A stretch of 64,000 nt of DNA, from NCBI RefSeq assembly GCF_026151205.1, contig NC_087077.1:16652983-16716982 (forward strand), written 5' to 3'. Each line of letters begins with the position of its first letter. The first letter of the stretch is position 1. The notes below the pieces were generated by a model. That model worked only from the letters and a program-made list of their open reading frames with translations. It did not search any database and was not told the DNA's origin. Shown piece after piece: positions 28,282 to 40,200 of this stretch. The stretch is from Bolinopsis microptera. Lineage: Eukaryota; Ctenophora; Tentaculata; Lobata; Bolinopsidae. A program made the translations under genes and the position numbers.

Positions 28282-31200
28282 ATGAGCTACGAAATGGTGG
28301 GTAAAAATGGAGATGCTGAAGTCGGCGCGAGTGCAGATTACGTGAGAGTCAATGTCAACAGTGGAGCAAAATCCGTGAGTACTATATTAATATCATAGAC
28401 AGTGCATGAGCAACAGTTAACAGCTGGTCACAGAAAGGGGATTGAGAGATTTATTTGACCTTTAAACCTGCACATTCCCAATAAAGTATGAATAACTTAT
28501 CGGAAATGACGCCCAAATTGAAGTCCGGCTACCATGTATGATGTATGTTTAAAATAAGGTCTGATAATGTAGTAAAATTAAAAGGAGCTACATGCTTCCC
28601 GTACTCAAAAGATGGCAGCTTCTAAATAGTTTAAACGATACAATCTCTGACTTTGTAAATTACTGATGTACAATTTGGGTAGAAAATATCGATAACATCC
28701 AATTCCCTTTAGGGTAACTTCATTACAAACAACATTTGTGAACTGCATAGCGATAGAGACCCAATGAGTACAGAAGAGATGCCCTTACTAGAGCAGCTGA
28801 ATAAATCCCCTTATTCCCCAGAACAGAACATGAAACCTGCTCAGACTTACGGGTGTTTAAATTCAAAATGGGTCGATGAAAATTGCTATATCAGGTATAT
28901 AAAACAAACGATATAAAGAAGCATATTGATATGAATCAGTGACGATGTAAGAGTAAGACATCGATTATGGTATTGGTTTCCATAATTCAATTTGTTATTT
29001 GGAGTGGTATTAAACCTTGTAAATAATAATCAATGACACCCTTATACTCTGATTTGCCCAGACCAAAGTTTCTAAAGTTCGCTCCTCACGAAGGAGTTCT
29101 ACAGCATCTACAAAACCTCTTGTGTGAGAAATGGAAAATGGACCAAGCCAAGTTCCTTATCAACGTCTTCACAGCTAGTGAGAAGCCTCTTATAGAGACG
29201 TTAATTTCAATTGTGAATTACCTGGTTGCTTTGAAAACATACTATGTAGTTGGGTTTCTGATTATAAAGACTATATTTCGGTCTAATCCACTTATAGCCA
29301 CGTCTGTTTAAGTTATTGATATCTAATTCCAAAATTAAGCTGACGAGGATGAAAGAGAAGATCAGTCTCCTGAAACGAGAGAGAAGTTGAGAAAAATAGT
29401 CAGACTGGGGAGAAAAACTAACTCTTGGTTTATGGCACACAGTCAGGTTTTTAACCAAAACTTCACTCCATTATTCACATAATTAGTTTATTCAGTTTTC
29501 AATAATAGACTATACATAATGAGAAACTTTCCAGTGAGGAAGTTTCATTAATTAAAAATGAAAAAACGTTTAAAAAAATTGTTTACCATAACGTATCGAC
29601 TCGTAAGTCAAAGTTATAAACTACGTGCATTTTGCTCCTCTTTAACGTTTATGAAGACAAAAAGTCAGTATAAAATCGACACCAAGTGCTAGCTGGCGAT
29701 TTTATGTATTAGATTGTTATCTTGCTTCTTGTGCAACAGATGGTCAACAGTAAAATTTTAATCGATAAATGATAGAGCTTATTGAACAAACTTTAGCAGT
29801 CAAACAATAGCAGTTATAAGATACGATGATTGAAATCTATATTACTCAAGAGTGCAAAAAGATTTTATTGATCAAGTCATCCAACCGTGGGTTTATTTCA
29901 GACAGACCCTAGGATAGCACACTACAGCCGGGAGGAGTCACAGAAATCAGCCACCTCTCACAGGAACATGGTGTACTGGAAAACTTGGTCAGATATAAAG
30001 GAGGAGGATAGAAAAAAACTCACTGGTCCTGATCCGGCAACACTAGTAAGTTTTGTGTGAATTTGAGCGTTGAAATACCCCATGTTCTCTCTATAAAGGA
30101 TGTTTGAAAATCTTTAAAATGAGTAAGGGGTGATCCCTCATATTGGGACAAGGATTTATCGCTTTGCTTTGTATTATCGGTAGACATTGTATCCAGGTAT
30201 CTACATTTTGTATTCTATATATTTTTCTATATTTTGGTATTAATAACCCATCGTTGACAGGGTAGTAGAATCAACACCCCTGAGGTTAGGGTAGTGGAAA
30301 ACGATCATGATCAGAAGATGTTGGCCCGAATGTCATCCTGTTTCTTGTTCCCTGAGTACTCCAGTAGTAATGAAGTTAGAGATCACCTGGTACTGGTCAA
30401 GGAACTTGCCAAAACTTTTGACGACGGTAAGACATCTCGTGCTAGCTGTTAATTTTGAACTCCATTTTGCAGCACCTAGTTTACCTTTTGTTTACTTAGC
30501 TCTTTATAACATTTAGTGCAACATAATATTTCAAACCACTAGTAAACCTTCAACCTTGCCACTTCCCCTCAAAACCACTAGTAAACCTTCAACCTTGCCA
30601 CTTCCCCTCAAAACCACTAGTAAACCTTCAACCTTGCCACTTCCCCTCAAAACCACTAGTAAACCTTCAACCTTGCCACTTCCCCTCAAAACCACTAGTA
30701 AACCTTCAACCTTGCCACTTCCCCTCAAAACCACTAGTAAACCTTCAACCTTGCCACTTCCCCTCAAAACCACTAGTAAACCTTCAACCTTGCCACTTCC
30801 CCTCAAAACCACTAGTAAACCTTCAACCTTGCCACTTCCCCTCAAAACCACTAGTAAACCTTCAACCTTGCCACTTCCCCTCAAAACCACTAGTAAACCT
30901 TCAACCTTGCCACTTCCCCTCAAAACCACTAGTAAACCTTCAACCTTGCCACTTCCCCTCAAAACCACTAGTAAACCTTCAACCTTGCCACTTCCCCTCA
31001 AAACCACTAGTAAACCTTCAACCTTGCCACTTCCCCTCAAAACCACTAGTAAACCTTCAACCTTGCCACTTCCCCTCAAAACCACTAGTAAACCTTCAAC
31101 CTTGCCACTTCCCCTCAAAACCACTAGTATACCTTCAACCTTGCCACTTCCCCTCAAAACCACTAGTATACCTTCAACCTTGCCACTTCCCCTCAAAACC

Positions 31201-34200
31201 ACTAGTAAACCTTCAACCTTGCCACTTCCCCTCAAAACCACTAGTAAACCTTCAACCTTGCCACTTCCCCTCAAAACCACTAGTAAACCTTCAACCTTGC
31301 CACTTCCCCTCAAAACCACTAGTAAACCTTCAACCTTGCCACTTCCCCTCAAAACCACTAGTATACCTTCAACCTTGCCACTTCCCCTCAAAACCACTAG
31401 TAAACCTTCAACCTTGCCACTTCCCCTCAAAACCACTAGTAAACCTTCAACCTTGCCACTTCCCCTCAAAACCACTAGTAAACCTTCAACCTTGCCACTT
31501 CCCCTCAAAACCACTAGTAAACCTTCAACCTTGCCACTTCCCCTCAAAACCACTAGTATACCTTCAACCTTGCCACTTCCCCTCAAAACCACTAGTAAAC
31601 CTTCAACCTTGCCACTTCCCCTCAAAACCACTAGTAAACCTTCAACCTTGCCACTTCCCCTCAAAACCACTAGTAAACCTTCAACCTTGCCACTTCCCCT
31701 CAAAACCACTAGTAAACCTTCAACCTTGCCACTTCCCCTCAAAACCACTAGTAAACCTTCAACCTTGCCACTTCCCCTCAAAACCACTAGTAAACCTTCA
31801 ACCTTGCCACTTCCCCTCAAAACCACTAGTAAACCTTCAACCTTGCCACTTCCCCTCAAAACCACTAGTAAACCTTCAACCTTGCCACTTCCCCTCAAAA
31901 CCACTAGTAAACCTTCAACCTTGCCACTTCCCCTCAAAACCACTAGTAAACCTTCAACCTTGCCACTTCCCCTCAAAACCACTACCTTCAACCTTGCCAC
32001 TTCCCCTCAAAACCACTAGTAAACCTTCAACCTTGCCACCTTCCCTCAAAACCACTAGTAAACCTTCAACCTTGCCACTTCCCCTCAAAACCACTAGTAA
32101 ACCTTCAACCTTGCCACTTCCCCTCAAAACCACTAGTAAACCTTCAACCTTGCCACTTCCCCTCAAAACCACTAGTAAATCTTCAACCTTGCCACTTCCC
32201 CTCAAAACCATTAGTAAACCTTCAACCTTGCCACTTCCCCTCAAAACCACTAGTAAACCTTCAACCTCGCCACTTCCCCTCAAAACCACTAGTAAACCTT
32301 CAACCTTGCCACTTCCCCTCAAAACCATTAGTAAACCTTCAACCTTGCCACTTCCCCTCAAAACCATTAGTAAACCTTCAACCTTGCCACTTCCCCTCAA
32401 AACCACTAGTAAACCTTCAACCTCGCCACTTCCCCTCAAAACCACTAGTAAACCTTCAACCTTGCCACTTCCCCTCAAAACCACTAGTAAACCTTCAACC
32501 TTGCCACTTCCCCTCAAAACCACTAGTAAACCTTCAACCTTGCCACTTCCCCTCAAAACCACTAGTAAACCTTCAACCTTGCCACTTCCCCTAAAAACCA
32601 CTAGAAAACCTTCAACCTTGCCACTTCCCCTCAAAACCACTAGTAAACCTTCAACCTTGCCACTTCCCCTCAAAACCACTAGTAAACCTTCAACCTTGCC
32701 ACTTCCCCTCAAAACCACTAGTAAACCTTCAACCTTGCCACTTCCCCTCAAAACCACTAGTAAACCTTCAACCTTGCCACTTCCCCTCAAAACCACTAGT
32801 AAACCTTCAACCTTGCCACTTCCCCTCAAAACCACTAGTAAACCTTCAACCTTGCCACTTCCCCTAAAAACCACTAGAAAACCTTCAACCTTGCCACTTC
32901 CCCTCAAAACCACTAGTAAACCTTCAACCTTGCTACTTCCCCTCAAAACCACTAGTAAACCTTCAACCTTGCCACTTCCCCTCAAGACCACTAGTAAACC
33001 TTCAACCTTGCCACTTCCCCTCAAAACCACTAGTAAACCTTCAACCTTGCCACTTCCCCTCAAAACCACTAGTAAACCTTCAACCTTGCCACTTCCCCTC
33101 AAAACCACTAGTAAACCCTCAACCTTGCCACTTCCCCTCAAAACCACTAGTAAACCTTCAACCTTGCCACTTCCCCTCAAAACCACTAGTAAACCTTCAA
33201 CCTTGCCACTTCCCCTCAAAACCACTAGTATACCTTCAACCTTGCCACTTCCCCTCAAAACCACTAGTAAACCTTCAACCTTGCCACTTCCCCTCAAAAC
33301 CACTAGTAAACCTTCAACCTTGCCACTTCCCCTCAAAACCACTAGTAAACCTTCAACCTTGCCACTTCCCCTCAAAACCACTAGTAAACCTTCAACCTTG
33401 CCACTTCCCCTCATCCCTAAGCACAATCTTCACAACAACAAAAAAACATTCACATAGTTGTTCCAGCTACAGTAACACCTCAAATTCCAGATGAACATAG
33501 GGATAGTTGCAAGTTCAGAGTCAACGTCTGCTCCCCTATCAACTTCTTCGTTCCCACTAGTGACTCCCCTGAAGAAGAACTTAGTGACGAAGAAAAAGAC
33601 ATGGTCACAGAGCTTCTCAAGAGTGGCATCCCAACTATTGTCCTGTACAGCAGCGCTATCTCCATTAGTGACTTTAAATTGAAATTAGGAGACAGATTGG
33701 ATGGTGTTTCAGATAACGATATTTGGGTGAGAAATATTTTACTTAGAAATCAGTTATAACGGCCACAATTTCCACACGTAATTTTCAATTTTTACCTCAA
33801 TATAAAAGATTAAACAGATAATAAATTTAAATTGCCATGTCAGAATTTGACTGTAATCACGATTTTCACGATGTACAAATACAAGATTCGTGTCTGGATA
33901 AACAACGAAGATAACAACGATGTAGAACAACCGGAACATACATTTATTGACCTTCCCACGGGACTTAAAGATGTCCTTGTGAAAAGTACAGAACACAGTG
34001 GACAGAACGAATTCAAGTAAGATGAAGTATATATACTTAAATATTACGATGCATATCCTTCAATCGGTATTTACTGTTTCTTAATTCTAACCCTGAGTTT
34101 AATTAACCTTTCAATCACCATTTCAATCACAGAGAGCACTGTACTCAACTATACTTGAGCATGGTACTGGGGTTAGAAGAGACGTGTAAGAGCATCATAA

Positions 34201-37200
34201 CTGATGAGGAACTCGGGGATGGGCAGAAAGATGATCTTGTGTCTATGATACATTTATACGATAGACCTGATTTGCTAGGTTCGTGTATCAAATTTTGATA
34301 TTCTCGCGTGATGACTTTCTCATTTTATTCTGATGGCAACTATCTAGCAAGTAGCAAGGTTATGAATACATCGCAAAAAGGCAAATAAGGTAACACCTTC
34401 TAATCTTCTGTTTGAGTTGAAATAAGTAACTAATCCATTACCAGATCTTTGTATAAAGAGCAACTACGACATAAAGTCCTGTTTGTACAACTGTGGAGCT
34501 GGAATAGTAGGGATGATGCTACAAAAGGCTGATAAAACTATCACAAAAGAGATTAAAACTGCCGTGGTGAAATACCAGGTATAACTTCATTGATATAAAG
34601 TTCCCAAAAATGAATCTTAAGCATTAGGTCAATACTATTTCCCTTATGACCAAAGTAATTTTTCCTACAACTCATTCGACCCTTTTTAGGGAGAGGACTT
34701 TAAGAAACGTACAGCCGAATTCTACAATTGTATCTACAAGTTGATAGGGAAAGACGGTCGCTCAATCATTAACCCGATCGATCTTGATAATCCCAACCAA
34801 GCCCAAGGCAAACTAGAGCTGGATGACGTCATGTATATTTTCTACTGCTTCAACGAGGATTGGGAGATGGCAGAGATAATGAGGAAACATTCCGATTTCT
34901 CAATATTCAAATGTTTTGTGGCCATCAAAGCCATGCAGCAGATAAAGAAGATTCAGAGTAACACAGGTTCTTCAGACTATGTTGAGATGCTGGATGATCA
35001 GATAGAGTAAGATAATTAATTATATTGCTAATTGATTATCTTGCTACTCTTCGACTATTTGATCAGATAATCATAATAACACTATTTTTCCAATTTCACC
35101 AAATTTCTATCAGTAAGCATTAGAAGTTGAGCAACATAAACTGATTTTCCGATGTCACTTTCATCATAATGACCGAACAACAAGCTTTACTCTTGTCTCA
35201 GGAAAATGGACAAGCAAGCAGGAAAAATGATTGAGAATAGCTATAAACAAAGTCTTGATATCGGACCAGTCGTCTTCTGGGAACATCATCAATATAACGA
35301 CAAGGTAAGGCATGAAACAATGGAACTATTAGTATTACCTACAGGAAACAACAGAAATTAAAAATTTTACAATAGATCACAGAAACTTGCAATCAAAATT
35401 ATGGATATGAAGTCGCATAAAGGATGCTCTTCATTTATTTGCTCCTTGAACAATAAACGTCCTAATATTCAATTTTCTCCAGACGATAATAGATATGGCA
35501 GGAGAGACAGGATGTCATAGTATTCTGGAGGACAAAACCCACATCCACTCCTACATAACAACCCGGTTTAACGGAGCTCTTGACCCCACTACATGTTGGA
35601 TCAATGTAAGGGTTTGATCTAACGATTTAATAGCAACGCTATTATATTCCATTTCCAATACCTACTTTATCAATAAGACACCTTTGTGCCCTAATTAATA
35701 TGTGTTTTTCAAAGTTATTGATCCTTGGTGCTAAAAGTAGTTACTTATAGTTACTAATATTTACTAATAGTTACTAATAGTTACTAATAGTAGTTACTTA
35801 TAGACTGCCAGTGGTTTCAAAACCATGACTGGCGGAAGGATTGAAACGGTCAAATTGTATCATCAATAAAAGTAACTAAAATTCCAACTCCCAGATAGTT
35901 TTATCGTGGGTAACATGTGGACTGCTAGCTCCCCTCCTAATCAAATTTGTGAGTACCTAACTTTTCTCTGACGATTGTTTTCGTGTGTGACGTCATAAGG
36001 TGAACTTGCGAAATATTATTTATATACAGGGTGGGCCAAAAGTCAGTACCCGTACGTTGGCCTTTATACTTTGATAGCTCAGTCACTAAGTGCCCAATTT
36101 AAATACTTCTTTCTGGTATGACTTAGTACCACCACTGGTTCGAGGAATTTGTCAACTCGAAAAATATTCGCGTTTATTTTTTTCAAATGGAGGTTCATTT
36201 TCACATTTATTTGATAGTTTGGATGGTCTGATCAAGCTAAATGTTATTGAATTGTGTTTGGCCATTCGAATTACGTTTGTCCTGAAAGAATTAGAACTGT
36301 AGCTTCTCAGATGACCGAGATATGAAGCATAACGAGTTTATTCATTACGTGTGATCAGGTGATTGGTTTACCTAATCACGTGATAAGGTGACCCCTTTAA
36401 CTACCCCGTTAAACATTATGGGAATTGTTAAGGGTGCCCAATTATGGTGTCGTGTCACGGTGTCACATAATCACCCAGTCAATTTTGTTAACGAGATACA
36501 GAAAATGCTTGATAACTTCGTCATTTCTAATCCGTTTTGCTTCATGTTTTCAGATCATATGCAACATTTGATAATCTACTGTCTCTGAAAAAATTAGGCG
36601 TTCAGCATGTTCAGAGAAAACAATATAGGTGTTTTAATATTGAATAGGCGTGGTCTAAAATATTCGAATTTTCCAATTTCGACGACGGAATCCTCGAACC
36701 AGTAAGTACAGTATGCCATCTGCAAAGCAACAGCTCTCAAATATAAAACACGGTCAGTAACCAACGTATGCCGTATGGTTACTGACTTTTGGCCCACCCT
36801 GTATTAGTATATATATTGTATTAGTATCCCACTGTAACTGCTGTGCTAGCAATACCACAAAAGTGACAGCGAGATACTGATGAAATACTGAAACAAGCGC
36901 TTTGAACATTTCCTCACTGATTTTACAAATCACAAAATTTGCATCAAGTATGAAACATTATCTAATTTTGGTTGTTACGATTGTTAAGTTGGTTTGCCTG
37001 TGGGTTTTGAAAACAATTCTCTCTGACAGGTACCCAAACAGAGCAAAAGAGATGAGACTACTTTATTTCTAAATGAAAAGGGGACTAAGCGGACATTTCT
37101 TGAGAAAATAACCTCATTCTGGGCGTCTCCCCGCAGCAAGTGTTACCTCCTCATGGTTAGGATATATTTGCTACATTTTTATTTTTTGGCACTTATTCTG

Positions 37201-40200
37201 AATCATAATGTATTGAATTTGACATGAGTTGCAGAGAAGCAATAATCGCCACTGCACTTACCACACGAAACCATAATATTAGAAAACAGCTACGCAGAGA
37301 TCATGTTAACAAATTAAACAAAATCATATTTAAAATTCTCCGTATTATCCTATTTATTTAAAAAGAGACTTACACTTCTACCTAACTTCAGGTAACCTAC
37401 CTGGTGTTCTTGTACTTACAAACTCTGGTGATACTGGACACTACCAGGATAACGCCAACTATATACGGGGATATATATGGGGATCAAGGATGGTACTTCG
37501 GAAAAGAAAAAAGGTAATGTGTAATAATAATGTTAATGAGTCAAAAATATGCCTCACCTCCCCACCAGAATCTATATTTATTTAGATCTTTTTTGTGAAT
37601 GGAGTACAACCTAAATCAATTAAACAAATTCAGTCGACTGTGCGTTTTTGTTTTCTTGTAAGCTTACAATTTACATTCGCTGTATCGAGTCTCACTACCT
37701 ATACCACAGATCAGATGAAGAAGAAAGGCTCCGGTGTTACATTAGAGCGTGTTTGGTGTTTGTGTTATGCTTTCTTACAGTGGAGATCGACATCAGTCAG
37801 GTAACAGTTTGATTTCGATATTAAAATTTTAAAAAAATCTTTGCCTGCTTTGTGTTCAGGTTATCTTCGGTCGTCGCCGTACAGCCAACTATTTTAGATT
37901 TATATCCTTCAGCACGGCACTTTTTATACTTCTTGACGGTCATGTCGAATTTCTTGCCCTCGCATTTTGACCCAGCATCTATCAAAATGAAAAGAACAGA
38001 GAAAGTTACAATCAGGATGAAATTCCTCATCGCAGTAAATAGAGTGAAAGTGAAACGTTAGTGAAGTTTAGATAGTCGAACTGATGCCGATGAGACAAAA
38101 GCAGTTAACACGATATATTGTTAATCACGAAACAATGTCTGTTTGGGAGTTTAAGCCAACATCAAGGTCCCTTCCTGAGCCAATCCATTGCTGTGGAACA
38201 TTTGTCCGGCCAGTTCCAGCAGGGTTAGAGACGAAGTCTTCATCCCAGGAATATCAGAGATGTCAAGAAATATGATCCAACTAATCGGACGAAAGCAGTT
38301 GTTACGATGTGTTCAACAATCAACATGAACCAATGTACTGGGTGTGCCACAGAAAGTGTGACTTTTATGAGTAAGTATAGATTGGTCAGTAAAGAATTAA
38401 CAGTTCATCATTATCATAGTTCTAAGCCACACCACAACCCGTAGACTATTCAAAATTTAAATACAAGCAAAATTGTTGAATTTTCAGTTCCAGTGCAAGC
38501 TGAAATAACAACGATCTGTCACTTGGAAACTATGTCGCCCCACGTGAAACTGTTGCCTCTGAGAGTATCATACTCCTTTAATGAAACTGCCAGTGCCCTT
38601 CATCACTGAACTACCTGTGACAACACGTGCTGTGAAGAATTGCTAATGATCAGATTCGCGACGTGCAATGCGAGATCGAAAGTGTTGTGACTTGTGATCG
38701 TGAGTGGACAGATCTGACTTCTCTGTCATTCCTGGGATGAAGACTTCGTCTCTAACTCTGCTGGAACTGGCCGGACAAATGTTCCACAGCAATGGATTGG
38801 CTCAGGAAGGGACCTTGATGTTGGCTTAAACTCCCAAACAGACATTGTTTCGTGATGAACAAAATATCGCGCGACAACACGGTGACAGCACGTGCTGTGA
38901 AGAATTACTAATGATAATTTCCGTGACGAGCAATGCGAAATCGAAAGTGTTGTGACTTTTGATCGTGAGTGGTCACGATTATGGATTAACAATTACACTC
39001 AATGTAATCTCTGTGCTTAGACTGGTTATGAAGATAATCATTTAAGGAGTCTGAAAATCTTTAAGAATTATACTTGTTCTTTCATGGTTAATGCGATAAA
39101 CCTCAGCAAATTAGATTTTGTCACGGTCCAACCTACCCAATTTAAGACTTACCAGCGAAACTGGTCTAGTATCATCAAACATTAGTTAACCCTACAGTGG
39201 TTTTCAGCTTTTTTGCTTGAAAAAAATACATATATATATACATAATTCTGGTCTAATTTAATATTTTCAGCTTTTGCTTTTTCCACTTTTTAAGAGCTCA
39301 AAAAAAGAAATAAGACAATTTTTATAATTACTGTACAACTTATTCAATGTAAAATAGTGAGATATGTACACTAATTGTACTTAATTAAAAGTGCATTACA
39401 GTATTTTCCGCTATTTACAAACTTCATCTACAGATGGAAATTCTTACTGTTGTAGTGAACAGTAAGAAAAATCACTCTCATAAAATGAACAACAAAAGTA
39501 CACTAACCCAGGTGGTCACGATTATGGATTAACAATTACACTCAATGTAAACTCTGTGCTTAGACTGGTTATGAAGATAATCATTTAAGGAGTCTGAAGA
39601 TCTATAAGAATTATACTTGTTCTTTCATGCCAAATCTATTCATAATGAAATGTATTGCGCAATGTTGTGTGTTACAACTCTGGTTCTGTGAGCCAGGTCC
39701 TTGACATCCTGCTCCACCATTTCGAGGGGCAGGGTTAGTGCAGCTTCTTGACCTACTTTGAGATCCGCCACCACATTTTGCAGAGCACCCAGACCAACCC
39801 CCGAAGCCACTCCATCCTCCATTAATAGGGCAAGCTTGTGTGTTACAATTCTGGATCTGTGAGCCATTTCCTTGACATCCTGCTCCACCATGTTGAGGGG
39901 CAGGGTTAGTGCAGCTTCTTGACCTAACCTGAGATCCTCCACCACATTTAGCAGAACACCCAGCCCAACCCCCAAAGCCACTCCATCCTCCATTAATCGG
40001 GCAAGCTTGTGTGTTACAATTCTGGTTCTGTGAGCCCTGACCTTGACATTCTGCTCCACCATGTTGAGGGGCAGGGTTAGTGCAGCTTCTTGACCTACTT
40101 TGAGATCCTCGACCACATTTAGCAGAGCACTCAGACCAATCTCCGAAGTCAGTCCATCCTCCATTAATCGGACAAGCTTGTGTGTTACAATTCTGGTTCT

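Noticed and set aside
30531-33457. Two opposed sets of proteins of nearly 490 residues (PLPLKTTSKPSTL and GSGKVEGLLVVLR repeats)
   Set aside because: They arise because the 39-bp unit is a multiple of three and lacks stops. The flanking TRPM exons join in phase across the array, and no start or splice signal links the array to them.
37595-37804. 69-codon frame overlapping the TRPM S2 exon
   Set aside because: The correct S2 reading is in another frame (ACLVFVLCFLTVEIDISQ), which is phase-matched to exons 16 and 18.
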